A stretch of 58,661 nucleotides of DNA from an uncultured Comamonadaceae bacterium (GTDB lineage Bacteria; Pseudomonadota; Gammaproteobacteria; Burkholderiales; Burkholderiaceae): NCBI GenBank assembly GCA_946482595.1, contig CAMLSD010000018.1, positions 1 through 58,661 on the forward strand, in the 5' to 3' direction. The notes below the pieces were generated by a model. The model had not been told where the DNA came from, searched no databases, and was given only the letters and a program-made list of their open reading frames with translations. This document shows, piece by piece, positions 16,968-25,420 of the stretch. Every line of letters starts with the position of its first letter. Position 1 is the first letter of the stretch. The position numbers and the translations under genes are program-made.

Positions 16968-17001
16968 ATTGCATACGTTTCATGGGGGAAATGCGTGCAA
17001 T
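16968..17001. promoter_or_regulatory. Candidate operator of the PotABCD-like operon
   Basis: The left arm ATTGCATACGTTTC (16968-16981) and right arm GAAATGCGTGCAAT (16988-17001) pair at 11 of 14 positions around a six-base centre. The conserved parts are ATTGCA and TTTC. It lies about 105-140 bp upstream of the ATPase start, a plausible position for a repressor site. Assignment to the FCD regulator at 11860 is inference. Confidence 0.45.
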
Positions 17002-17218
17002 CCGGCGCGGTGGCCTCAACCCGCCGGCGGGGGCCGAAGGGGGCCGTGCGAGTCGAACTGCTGCGCACAAAGCGGTGCCCATGCACCGGCAGGAGGCGCC
17101 CGCACGGGCCAAGGCGGTGCACTGCCAATCGCATTCCTGCGCAAAACGGCCTGCGCGCCCCGAAACGGGCCGTGCGCAGGCGCAATCACGGCGGAATCAG
17201 GCTGGCCCGATGTTTGCT

Positions 17219-17248
17219 AGATACCACGTTGTATACAAGTAGGTATCT
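17219..17248. promoter_or_regulatory. Candidate GntR/FCD operator of the biuret operon
   Basis: A nested dyad with one centre: the outer arms are AGATACC (17219-17225) and GGTATCT (17242-17248), and the core is the perfect 10-bp palindrome TTGTATACAA (17229-17238). The three bases between core and each arm do not pair, giving 24 of 30 paired positions. Cores of the TNGTNNACNA kind are typical of GntR/FCD operators. It lies 48-77 bp upstream of the first start codon of the operon, whose last gene encodes a FCD/GntR protein. Confidence 0.65.
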
Positions 17249-17295
17249 CAAAAGGGATGCCCGATCGAACTGTCATCTCACTCAGGAGTGCACTC

Positions 17296-18414
17296 ATGTC
17301 CACGAACAATTGGTCCCGTCGCGATTGGATGACAACCGTGGGTGCGGCCGGCATCGGGCTGGCCACGGCCTCGGGGGCCGGGCTGGCGCGGGCGCAGAAG
17401 CCGCTGATGGTGGGTTTTGTGTACGTGGGGGCCAAGGATGACTTCGGCTACAACCAGGCGCACGCCCAGGCCGCGGCCGAGGTGCGCAATCTGGCCGGCG
17501 TGAAGGTGGTCGAGGAAGAGAACGTGCCCGAGACCACCGCAGTGCAGAAGGCGATGCAGGGCATGATCGCGCAGGACGGCGCCCAGTTGCTGTTCCCGAC
17601 CTCGTTCGGCTACTTCGACCCGCATGTGCTGGCGCTGGCGCCCAAGAATCCCGACGTGCGCTTTGCCCACTGCGGCGGCCTGTGGAACGAGGCGCGCCAC
17701 CCGCGCAGCGTGGGCAGCTTCTTCGGCTACATCGACGAGGCGCAGTATCTCAATGGGGTCGTGGCCGGCCACATGAGCAAGAGCAAGAAGCTCGGTTTCG
17801 TGGCGGCCAAGCCCATCCCGCAGGTGCTGCGCAACATCAACGCCTTCACGATGGGCGCGCGTTCGGTCGATCCCGCCATCACCACCACGGTGATCTTCAC
17901 CGGCGACTGGTCGATGCCGGTCAAGGAGGCCGAGGCCACCAACAGCCTGGCCGACCAGGGCATCGACGTGTTCACGATGCACGTGGACGGGCCCAAGGTG
18001 ATCGTCGAGACTGCTGCGCGCCGCGGCAAGATGGTCTGCGGCTACCACGCCAGCCAGGCGAAGCTGGCGCCGCAGGCCTACCTCACCGGGGCCGAGTGGA
18101 ACTGGATCACCGCCTACAAGACCATCATCGACGCCGCACGTGCCGGCAAGCCTCACCCCAACTTCGTGCGCGGCGGCCTGAAGGAAGGTTTCGTCAAGCC
18201 CTCGGCTTACGGCAGTGTCGTGAGCGAAGCGGCACGCAAGAACGCCGACACGGTCAAGGCCGAGATGATCAAGGGCAGCTTCGACATCTTCAAGGGTGAG
18301 CTCAAGGACAACACCGGCAAGGTGGTCATCGCCCGCGGCAAGGTGCTCAAGCAGACCGACCTCGAACTGGAATCGATGAACTACCTGGTCGAAGGGGTGG
18401 TGGGCCGGGTCTGA
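17296..18414 (+). CDS. BMP-family ABC transporter substrate-binding protein
   Basis: A 372-residue secreted receptor starting at ATG 17296 behind CAGGAG. The leader SRRDWMTTVGAAGIGLATAS is a Tat-type signal with cleavage near ARAQ. The mature part begins PLMVGFVYVGAKDDFGYNQA, the BMP/PnrA-like start (GxxxDxGxNxxH-type). It contains SFFGYIDEAQYLNGVVAGHM and ends in MNYLVEGVVGRV. BMP receptors bind nucleosides, purines or other N-rich small molecules. As the first gene of a biuret/allophanate operon, its ligand is likely a ureide such as biuret or triuret. That is inference from context. Confidence 0.92.
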   Translation: MSTNNWSRRDWMTTVGAAGIGLATASGAGLARAQKPLMVGFVYVGAKDDFGYNQAHAQAAAEVRNLAGVKVVEEENVPETTAVQKAMQGMIAQDGAQLLFPTSFGYFDPHVLALAPKNPDVRFAHCGGLWNEARHPRSVGSFFGYIDEAQYLNGVVAGHMSKSKKLGFVAAKPIPQVLRNINAFTMGARSVDPAITTTVIFTGDWSMPVKEAEATNSLADQGIDVFTMHVDGPKVIVETAARRGKMVCGYHASQAKLAPQAYLTGAEWNWITAYKTIIDAARAGKPHPNFVRGGLKEGFVKPSAYGSVVSEAARKNADTVKAEMIKGSFDIFKGELKDNTGKVVIARGKVLKQTDLELESMNYLVEGVVGRV

Positions 18415-18418
18415 GCGC

Positions 18419-19540
18419 ATGAGTGGCAACCGCACCCCACCACCTGGCACCTCGATGAGCGCCCCATCCTGGCACGCACCGGCCGAAGCCGTCGCACTGC
18501 CCGTGCTGGCGCTGGCCGCGGCACTGGGGTTGTTCGGGCTGTTCGTCTGGTTCGGGGGACACAGCCCGGTGGAGGCGTGGACGCTGCTGTTCCGTGGCGC
18601 CTTCGGCGATGCCTTCTCGTGGCAGAACACCTTGCAGCGGGCCGCGCCGCTGATGCTCACCGCGCTGTGTGTGGCCGTGCCGGCGCGTGCCGGGCTGATC
18701 GTGATCGGCGGTGAGGGTGCACTGGTGGTCGGTGCACTGGGATGCGCCAGCCTGCCCTACCTGCTGCCGCTGCCGCAAGGAGCGGCGGGCACGGCCGCCG
18801 TGCTGCTGGCCGGGGCGCTGGGTGGAGCGCTGTGGGTCGCGGCTGCCGGGGCGCTGCGACAGTGGCGCGGGGTGAACGAGACGATCTCCAGCCTGCTGCT
18901 GGGCTACATCGCGATCGCATTGTTCAAGCACCTCGTCGAAGGCCCGATGCGCGACCCTTCCAGCCTGAACAAGCCCTCCACGCTGCCGCTGAACGAGAGC
19001 TGGCTGATCGGTGGCATCGCCGGGACCGATGTGCACTGGGGCCTGGCCATCGGCCTGCTTGCCTGCGTGGCCACGGGCTTGTGGCTGAGCTTGTCGACCC
19101 ATGGCTTTGCGATCCGTGTGGTCGGTGGCAATGCGCGCACCGCGCGGGGTGTGGGCCTGCCCACCGATCGGCTGGTGATCACCGCCTGCGCGGTGGGTGG
19201 CGCCTGTGCGGGGCTGGCCGGGGCCATCGAGGTGGCCGCGGTGCACACCTCGGCCAATGCCGCGGTGATCGCCGGGCTGGGCTACACGGGCATCCTGGTG
19301 TCCTTCGTGGCGCGGCACAACCCGTGGGTGATCGTGCCGGTGGCCATCCTGTTCGGCGGGTTCGGCGCCTCGGGCAGCCTGCTGCAGCGGCGCATGGACC
19401 TGCCCGATGCTTCCGTGCTGGTGCTGCAGGGCTTTGCCTTCGTGATGATCCTGGCCAGCGAAGCGCTGCGCGGCCGGCTGTTTGCGCTGCCGGTGCCCCG
19501 CCTGGTGCGCTTGCGGGTGGTGAAGGGGGTGGCGTCATGA
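18419..19540 (+). CDS. BMP-type ABC transporter permease 1
   Basis: A 373-residue inner-membrane permease of the BPD_transp_2 (YufP/NupP-like) class with eight to ten helices. Blocks include ARAGLIVIGGEGALVVGALG and the conserved RVVGGNARTARGVGLPTDRL cytoplasmic segment that contacts the ATPase. It starts four bases after the receptor gene and its stop overlaps the next permease gene (ATGA). It pairs with the next gene to form the pore for the BMP-type receptor. Confidence 0.92.
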   Translation: MSGNRTPPPGTSMSAPSWHAPAEAVALPVLALAAALGLFGLFVWFGGHSPVEAWTLLFRGAFGDAFSWQNTLQRAAPLMLTALCVAVPARAGLIVIGGEGALVVGALGCASLPYLLPLPQGAAGTAAVLLAGALGGALWVAAAGALRQWRGVNETISSLLLGYIAIALFKHLVEGPMRDPSSLNKPSTLPLNESWLIGGIAGTDVHWGLAIGLLACVATGLWLSLSTHGFAIRVVGGNARTARGVGLPTDRLVITACAVGGACAGLAGAIEVAAVHTSANAAVIAGLGYTGILVSFVARHNPWVIVPVAILFGGFGASGSLLQRRMDLPDASVLVLQGFAFVMILASEALRGRLFALPVPRLVRLRVVKGVAS

Positions 19541-20457
19541 ATGAGCTGGCCTGGTTCGACGTGATCGTCGCGGTGCTGGGTGGTGCGGTGCGCGTGGGCA
19601 CCCCCTTCCTGTTCGTGAGCCTGGGTGAATGCCTGACCGAAAAGTCCGGCCGCATCAACCTGGGCCTGGAAGGTGTGCTTGTGCTGTCCGCCATGGCCGG
19701 CTTCGGTGGCGCCTACCTCAGCGACTCGGCCTGGATCGGTGTGCTGGCCGCAGGCGCCAGCGGCGCGCTGCTGGCCTTGCTGCACGGCCTGCTGTGTTCG
19801 CTGCCGCGCGTGAGTGACATCGCCACCGGCATTGCACTGATGCTGCTGGGCTCGGGCCTGGCGTTTTTCCAGGGCAAGCCGCTGATCCAGCCGCAGGCAC
19901 CACAGATTCCGTCCATCCCCCTGGGGGGCTGGGCCGACTCACCAGCCGTGCAGTCGGCCCTGCAGATCAATGCGCTGTTCCCGATCGGGGTGCTGCTGGC
20001 ACTGGTGATGACCTGGGCCTTCACGAACACCCGCTGGGGCCTGGTGGTGCGCATGGCCGGTGACTCCAGCGACGCGGCGCGTTCGCTCGGGTATTCGGTG
20101 CACGGCGTGCGCATCGCGGCCACGACCGCCGGGGGCTTCATCGCCGGGCTGGGCGGGGCCTCGCTGTCGCTGTACTACCCGGGGTCGTGGAACGAGGGCC
20201 TGTCCAGCGGACAAGGGCTGATTGCCGTGGCACTGGTGATCTTCGCGCGCTGGCATCCCACCCGTTGCCTGGCGGCGGCGCTGCTGTTCGGCGGTGCCGG
20301 TGCGCTGGGGCCGGCTCTGCAGTCGGTCGGGGTCAGCGGCGGCTACTACCTCTTCAACGCGATGCCCTATGCCCTGACCCTGGCCATCCTCGTCTGGACC
20401 TGTTCCCCCCGCCGCAGCCTGCGTGGCGCGCCGATGGAACTGCAGGTTTCTCGCTGA
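19537..20457 (+). CDS. BMP-type ABC transporter permease 2
   Basis: A 306-residue inner-membrane permease (YufQ/NupQ-like). It starts with ATG 19537 overlapping the previous stop. Diagnostic blocks are LTEKSGRINLGLEGVLVLSA, which is the family hallmark near the N-terminus, VVRMAGDSSDAARSLGYSVH in the ATPase-contact loop, and WNEGLSSGQGLIAVALVIFA. The cognate ATPase gene is not next; it lies 3.4 kb downstream at 23854, after biuH and a whole second importer. Confidence 0.93.
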   Translation: MNELAWFDVIVAVLGGAVRVGTPFLFVSLGECLTEKSGRINLGLEGVLVLSAMAGFGGAYLSDSAWIGVLAAGASGALLALLHGLLCSLPRVSDIATGIALMLLGSGLAFFQGKPLIQPQAPQIPSIPLGGWADSPAVQSALQINALFPIGVLLALVMTWAFTNTRWGLVVRMAGDSSDAARSLGYSVHGVRIAATTAGGFIAGLGGASLSLYYPGSWNEGLSSGQGLIAVALVIFARWHPTRCLAAALLFGGAGALGPALQSVGVSGGYYLFNAMPYALTLAILVWTCSPRRSLRGAPMELQVSR

Positions 20458-20472
20458 CCCACGGAGCCCACC

Positions 20473-21153
20473 ATGCCCCATGTTGCTGCCCAACCCTATC
20501 CCTGGCCGTATGACGGCGCCCTGCTGCCGACCAACACTGCGCTGCTCATCATCGACATGCAGACCGACTTCTGTGGTGTCGGTGGGTATGTCGACAAGAT
20601 GGGCTACGACCTCTCGCTGACCCGCGCGCCGATCGAACCCATCGCCCGGGTGCTCGCTGCCATGCGTGCGCGCGGGTACACCATCATCCACACCCGCGAG
20701 GGCCACCGGCCCGACCTCAGCGATCTGCCGGCCAACAAGCGGTGGCGCTCGCAACGCATCGGCGCCGGCATCGGTGACCCCGGCCCTTGCGGACGCATCC
20801 TCGTGCGCGGCGAACCGGGCTGGGACATCATCCCCGAGCTCGCACCGCTGCCCGGCGAGCCGATCATCGACAAGCCGGGCAAGGGGTCGTTCTATGCGAC
20901 CGACCTCGAACTGGTGCTGCACACGCGTGGCATCCGCAACCTGGTGCTCACCGGCATCACCACCGACGTGTGCGTGCACACCACGATGCGCGAGGCCAAT
21001 GACCGTGGCTTCGAGTGCGTGATGCTCGAAGACTGCACCGGCGCCACCGACCTGGGCAACCACCAGGCCGCGCTGAAGATGATCCAGATGCAAGGCGGCG
21101 TGTTCGGCGCCGTGTCCACCTCGTCCCAGCTCATCGAGGCCCTGGCGGCCTGA
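20473..21153 (+). CDS. biuH: Biuret amidohydrolase
   Basis: A 226-residue isochorismatase-fold cysteine hydrolase, the standard BiuH length. It strongly resembles the characterised Rhizobium leguminosarum enzyme from memory (PYPWPY-GAL-P-NTAL start, [40 protein letters not shown]). The triad residues are Asp28 (LIIDMQTDF), Lys134 (IDKPGKGSF) and Cys167 (TTDVCVHTT), with Gln207 in QMQGGVFG. These sit at a constant offset of 8 from the Asp36/Lys142/Cys175/Gln215 I recall for that enzyme. Reaction: biuret + H2O to allophanate + NH3, in the cytoplasm. It lies 15 bp after the permease and feeds AtzF encoded downstream. Confidence 0.93.
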   Translation: MPHVAAQPYPWPYDGALLPTNTALLIIDMQTDFCGVGGYVDKMGYDLSLTRAPIEPIARVLAAMRARGYTIIHTREGHRPDLSDLPANKRWRSQRIGAGIGDPGPCGRILVRGEPGWDIIPELAPLPGEPIIDKPGKGSFYATDLELVLHTRGIRNLVLTGITTDVCVHTTMREANDRGFECVMLEDCTGATDLGNHQAALKMIQMQGGVFGAVSTSSQLIEALAA

Positions 21154-21200
21154 GCCTTCTTTCACCTCGTTCCCACCTCGTCCCCACTGCAGGAGCCACC

Positions 21201-22205
21201 ATGTCCGACCGCAAGCCCGTCAATCCCTCCCGTCGCCGCGCCCTGCGTGCCGGCGTGGGCAGCGCTGCCGCCCTGGCCCTGAGTTCGCCGCTGCGCAGCC
21301 CGGCGCAGTCGTCCGAGAAGATCCTCATCGGCTTCTGGCCGATCGCCTCGGGCCTGCCGCTCTACACCGCGCTGGAGCGCGGTTTCTTCAAGGAGGCCGG
21401 CCTGAATGTGGAGGGCGCGAAGTTCGCCAGCGCCCAGCAGGTGGCCGAGGCCATGATTGCCGGTCGGGTGCAGGGCTCGGCCAACGGCACGGCGTCGGCC
21501 GCGCTGGCCCTGGCCGAGATCACCTCGCCCAACCTGTTCAGGATCATCTGCTCCAACCCGTCCAACCACAAGCTGGTGCTCGACCAGTTCGTCGTGGCCA
21601 AGGACAGCCCGATCCGCAGCATCGCGGAGCTGAAGGACAAGCGGGTGGCCAGCGGGCCGGGCATCCAGAACGTGACCCTGGCCAAGATCATCCTCGAGAA
21701 GAACGGCATCACCGACCCGAAGGTGATCGAACTGCCGATCGGCCAGCATGTGCCGGCCCTGGCCGCCGGTCAGCTCGATGCGGTCTACACGCTCGAGCCT
21801 ACCGGCACGGCCGGGCGGCTCAAGGGCCTGACCCGCGTGCTCGAGAACGGCGTGATCTCGAAGTACGTGCTCGGCCAGGCCGATGCGCCCTGGTTCGGCG
21901 GCTCGGCCAGCGTGACCACCGCGTTCCTGAAGGACCGCCCCGAGGATGCGAAGAAATACGTCGCCGCCTATGCCCGCGCCGTGGACTTCGTGCGGCGCAA
22001 TCCCGACGAATGCCGCCGCCATCTCGACGGCTTCACCAGCATCGACGAATCGCTGGTGAAGGAGGTGCCGCTGTCGGGCTTCACGCTCTACAACGAGTTC
22101 AAGGCCAGTGACATCGACGCCTTCCAGAAGTTCTTCGACGTCTTCACCGAGCGCAAGATCTTCTCGCGCCCGGTGCCGGTCAAGCCCTTGCTCTACACCG
22201 CCTGA
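21201..22205 (+). CDS. NMT1/THI5-like ABC transporter substrate-binding protein
   Basis: A 334-residue secreted receptor with AGGAG before ATG 21201. The leader PSRRRALRAGVGSAAALALS is a Tat-type signal. The mature start KILIGFWPIASGLPLYTALE is typical of the SsuA/THI5/NMT1 group, followed by FFKEAGLNVEGAKFASAQQV. The ligand is unknown. Given its place directly after biuH, a ureide or related N-compound is likely. It forms one importer with the permease and ATPase genes that follow. Confidence 0.9.
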   Translation: MSDRKPVNPSRRRALRAGVGSAAALALSSPLRSPAQSSEKILIGFWPIASGLPLYTALERGFFKEAGLNVEGAKFASAQQVAEAMIAGRVQGSANGTASAALALAEITSPNLFRIICSNPSNHKLVLDQFVVAKDSPIRSIAELKDKRVASGPGIQNVTLAKIILEKNGITDPKVIELPIGQHVPALAAGQLDAVYTLEPTGTAGRLKGLTRVLENGVISKYVLGQADAPWFGGSASVTTAFLKDRPEDAKKYVAAYARAVDFVRRNPDECRRHLDGFTSIDESLVKEVPLSGFTLYNEFKASDIDAFQKFFDVFTERKIFSRPVPVKPLLYTA

Positions 22206-22212
22206 GGTTGCC

Positions 22213-22989
22213 ATGAAGGCCTGGATGGACAGACTCTTCGACCGGCGGCTGCTGCCGCTGGTGGGCCCGCTGCTGCTGTTTGCGCTGTGGCAGCTGGTGA
22301 TCTCGGCGCAGTGGGTCAAGCCGGTGCTCCTGCCCCCGCCGGGCGACACGCTGGCCCACCTGGTGGGGGTGTTCGGCTCGGGGGACATCTTCGGTGACCT
22401 GGGGGCCACGATCTGGCGCGTGCTGTGTTCGTTCGGCATTGCCGTGGTCGTGGGCGTGCCGCTGGGGGTGATGCTGGGTGCGTCCGAGTCGGCCTACCGC
22501 AGCGTGGAGTTCCTGATCGACTTCTTCCGCTCGACACCGTCGTCGGCCCTGATCCCGTTGTTCCTGCTGATCTTCGGCATCACCGACATCAACAAGATCG
22601 CCATCGCCAGCTTCGGCGCCATGCTGATCGTGCTGTTCAACAATGCCTACGGCGTGATGAACGCCAAGAAGACCCGCGTGATGGCCGCCCAGATCATGGG
22701 CGTGCGCCGGCTGCATGTGTTCAAGGACGTGATGCTGATGGAAAGCCTGCCGCAGACCTTCGTGGGGTTGCGCAGCGCGGTGTCGATGGCCCTGGTGATC
22801 GTGATCGTGGCCGAGATGTTCATCGGCTCCGAGAACGGGCTGGGCCACCGCATCATCGACGCCCAGCAGGTCTTCAACGTGAAGGAGATGTACACCTCCA
22901 TCCTCGTCACTGGGGCGCTCGGCTACCTGCTGAACCTCGCCTTCCTGCTCGCCGAAAAGCGGCTGATCCACTGGAGTGGCAAGGCATGA
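22213..22989 (+). CDS. SsuC-type ABC transporter permease
   Basis: A 258-residue inner-membrane permease with six helices. It begins MKAWMDRLFDRRLLPLVGPL. The periplasmic segment KPVLLPPPGDTLAHLVGVF is the usual LPxPxxV element of nitrate/taurine/sulfonate permeases. The ATPase-contact loop is MAAQIMGVRRLHVFKDVMLM. Its stop overlaps the ATPase start as ATGA. Seven bases separate it from the receptor gene. Confidence 0.92.
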   Translation: MKAWMDRLFDRRLLPLVGPLLLFALWQLVISAQWVKPVLLPPPGDTLAHLVGVFGSGDIFGDLGATIWRVLCSFGIAVVVGVPLGVMLGASESAYRSVEFLIDFFRSTPSSALIPLFLLIFGITDINKIAIASFGAMLIVLFNNAYGVMNAKKTRVMAAQIMGVRRLHVFKDVMLMESLPQTFVGLRSAVSMALVIVIVAEMFIGSENGLGHRIIDAQQVFNVKEMYTSILVTGALGYLLNLAFLLAEKRLIHWSGKA

Positions 22990-23822
22990 GCGGCCCCATC
23001 CCTGTCCTGCCGGCCAGCACGGCGCCGGTGTCCACCGCCCGGGTGCTGACCACGCTGTCGCCCACCGGCCGACCGCATGTGACGGTGCGCGGCCTGTGCA
23101 AGTCGTTTGCGGGCGTGCCGCTCTACACCGACTTCGACCTCGACCTGCCGCGCGGCGAAATCGTCTCGATCTTCGGTCCCAACGGCTGCGGCAAGTCCAC
23201 GCTGATGAACATGATCGCCGGGCTGATCCCGCTGGATGCCGGCGAGATCCTGTTCGACGGCAAGTCGCTGAAGGACACCGACATCGGCTACGTGTTCCAG
23301 AACTACCGTGATGCGCTGTTCCCGTGGATCACCGCGTGGGACAACATCGCCTATCCGCTGCGCCGCCGCGGCATGAAGGAGGCCCAGGTGCGCGAGCGGG
23401 TGGATGAACTCGTGCGGCTGTTCGAGATCCGCTTCGACCTCAAGCGTTACCCCTACGAGCTGTCGGGCGGGCAGATGCAGACGGTGTGCATCATGCGTTC
23501 GCTCGCGCCCCGCCCCGAGGTGATGTTCCTCGACGAACCGTTCTCGGCGCTGGACTTCGAGATGACGCTGTTCATCCGCGAAAAGCTGCAGGAGGCGCAC
23601 CTGGCCACCGGCACGACGATGGTGATCGTCTCGCATGACCTGGAGGACGCGGTCTTCCTGGCCGACCACATCCTGCTGCTGACCCGTCGACCCACACGCA
23701 TTGCCGAGCTGGTGCCCTTCACGATGCCGCGTCCGCGGCTGCCCGAGGCGGTGTCCGACCCCGAGTTCGTGCGCGTGAAGGCACACACGCTGGAGGTCTT
23801 CCGCCGGGAGATGAATGCATGA
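22986..23822 (+). CDS. SsuB-type ABC transporter ATPase
   Basis: A 278-residue ATPase. Walker A is GPNGCGKS, the Q-loop region VFQNYRDALFPW, the signature LSGGQMQTVCIMRSL, Walker B VMFLDEPFSALD, and the H-loop VSHDLEDAVFLAD. Residues 1-30 form a short extension before the ATPase core. Belongs to the nitrate/sulfonate/taurine class and energises the permease encoded just upstream. Confidence 0.93.
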   Translation: MSGPIPVLPASTAPVSTARVLTTLSPTGRPHVTVRGLCKSFAGVPLYTDFDLDLPRGEIVSIFGPNGCGKSTLMNMIAGLIPLDAGEILFDGKSLKDTDIGYVFQNYRDALFPWITAWDNIAYPLRRRGMKEAQVRERVDELVRLFEIRFDLKRYPYELSGGQMQTVCIMRSLAPRPEVMFLDEPFSALDFEMTLFIREKLQEAHLATGTTMVIVSHDLEDAVFLADHILLLTRRPTRIAELVPFTMPRPRLPEAVSDPEFVRVKAHTLEVFRREMNA

Positions 23823-23853
23823 CCGGCGCATCGGTCCGGCCCAAGGAGACGCC

Positions 23854-25386
23854 ATGACCGCGCTCGCCCTCGAAACCTACCAGCTCACCCGTCGCTTTGG
23901 CAGCTTCACCGCGCTTGACGGGGTCTCGCTGAAGGTCCGCCCTGGCACCGTGCATGCCCTGCTGGGTGAAAACGGCGCGGGCAAGAGCACGCTGGTGAAG
24001 TGTGTGGTGGGTTACCAGGCGCCCAGCGAAGGCAGTGTGCTGGTCGACGGGCGGGAGCACGACATTGCCTCGCCGGTGGTCGCGCGTGAACTGGGCATCG
24101 GCATGGTGTACCAGCATTTCACCGTGGTGCCCGGCATGAGCGTGGCCGAGAACCTGCTGCTGGCCCGCGGCCGCGTGCCGGCCGTGATCGACTGGAAGAC
24201 GGCGCGGGCCGAGCTGGAGGACTTTCTGGCAGGCACGCCGTTCCGGCTCGACCTGGATGCCACGCCGATGGCCCTGTCGGCTGGCGAGAAGCAGAAGCTG
24301 GAGATCCTCAAGCAGCTTTTCCTGCGCCCGCGCCTGCTGATCCTGGACGAGCCGACCTCGGTGCTCACGCCCCAGGAGGCGGACGAGGTGCTGGGGCTGC
24401 TGCGTGAACGGGCCCGAGCCGGCGAGTGCACCGTGCTGCTGATCACGCACAAGTTCCGTGAGGTCATGGCCTATTGCGACGAGGTGAGCGTGCTGCGGCG
24501 AGGCCGTCTGGTGACCAGCCTCACGGTGAGCCAGGCCAGCCCCGAGCGGCTGTCCACGGCGATGATGGGCGAGCAGCGTGCGGTGCGGGCCTGGGAGCGC
24601 CAGGTGCAGCCGCCCGGGGCGGCCACGCTGAGCATCCGCGGGCTGGCGGTGCGTGGTGACCGCGGCGAGCTGGCAGTGCACGGGCTGGACCTGGCGGTGC
24701 ATGCCGGTGAGATCGTGGGCGTCGCGGGCGTGTCGGGCAACGGGCAACGCGAGCTGATGGAGGCCCTGGTGGGGCAGCGCGCGCGCCACGCCGGGCAGGT
24801 GAACGTGTGCGGCGAAGGCTTTGCCGCGACCCGCGAGCAGAACCGGCGCCTGGGCGTGCGCAGCCTGCCCGAGGAGCCCTTGCGCAACGCCTGCGTGGGC
24901 GAGCTGAGCGTGGCCGACAACCTGGCGCTGCGCGACTTCGACCAGCCACCGATGGCGCGCCTTGGCTGGCGCGCGGGACAACGGGTGCGCGAGCGCGCCC
25001 GGTCCTTGATCACCGAGTACGGCGTCAAGACCCAGGGCGAGACGGTGCCGATCCGGGCCTTGTCGGGCGGCAACGTGCAGCGTGTCGTGCTGGCGCGCGA
25101 GCTGGACTCGCCGGCGCGCCTGCTGCTGGTGTCCAACCCGGTGTTCGGGCTGGACTTTGCCGCCGTGGCCGACATCCATGCCCGGCTCATGCAGGCCCGC
25201 AACCAGGGCGCGGCGGTGCTGCTGGTCAGCGAAGACCTCGACGAGCTGCTCAGCCTGGCCGACCGCATCGTGGTCATGAGCGAGGGCCGCATCGTGTTCG
25301 AGACCCCGGCCGCCGAGGCCGATCGCCACCTGCTCGGCCGCCACATGGGCGGGCGCGTGGCGGTGCCTCAGGCCGCGGCCGCATGA
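23854..25386 (+). CDS. BMP-type ABC transporter ATPase (tandem nucleotide-binding domains)
   Basis: A 510-residue protein with two fused ATPase halves. AAGGAG precedes ATG 23854. The N-half (about 5-245) has Walker [11 protein letters not shown]-loop [10 protein letters not shown], signature [12 protein letters not shown] and Walker [13 protein letters not shown]. The C-half (about 265-500) has the degenerate Walker [13 protein letters not shown] normal for this class, signature [15 protein letters not shown], and an atypical Walker B region [16 protein letters not shown] that lacks the usual acidic residue. It serves the BMP permeases encoded at 18419 and 19537. The separation of these genes by a second transporter is unusual. 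Confidence 0.92.
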   Translation: MTALALETYQLTRRFGSFTALDGVSLKVRPGTVHALLGENGAGKSTLVKCVVGYQAPSEGSVLVDGREHDIASPVVARELGIGMVYQHFTVVPGMSVAENLLLARGRVPAVIDWKTARAELEDFLAGTPFRLDLDATPMALSAGEKQKLEILKQLFLRPRLLILDEPTSVLTPQEADEVLGLLRERARAGECTVLLITHKFREVMAYCDEVSVLRRGRLVTSLTVSQASPERLSTAMMGEQRAVRAWERQVQPPGAATLSIRGLAVRGDRGELAVHGLDLAVHAGEIVGVAGVSGNGQRELMEALVGQRARHAGQVNVCGEGFAATREQNRRLGVRSLPEEPLRNACVGELSVADNLALRDFDQPPMARLGWRAGQRVRERARSLITEYGVKTQGETVPIRALSGGNVQRVVLARELDSPARLLLVSNPVFGLDFAAVADIHARLMQARNQGAAVLLVSEDLDELLSLADRIVVMSEGRIVFETPAAEADRHLLGRHMGGRVAVPQAAAA

Positions 25387-25420
25387 GCCGGGCGTCCATG
25401 CATTCACTTCGGAGGCGATG

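Larger units (their letters stand above)
16864..17295. promoter_or_regulatory. Divergent control region between the two ABC operons
   Basis: This 432-bp region separates the minus-strand PotABCD-like operon from the plus-strand biuret operon. No gene is evident in it. It contains a 34-bp dyad nearer the minus operon (16968-17001), a CGGTGC/GCACCG hairpin (17073-17088), a CCTGCGC/GCGCAGG inverted pair (17150-17156 and 17174-17180), and a 30-bp dyad nearer the plus operon (17219-17248). Both flanking operons end with a GntR/FCD regulator gene, so one dyad per regulator is the simple reading. Confidence 0.6.

Noticed and set aside
23854..25386. Broken ATPase because the second Walker B reads [12 protein letters not shown]
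   Set aside because: In BMP-type tandem ATPases the second half is naturally degenerate; the first half is complete, so I do not call it defective.
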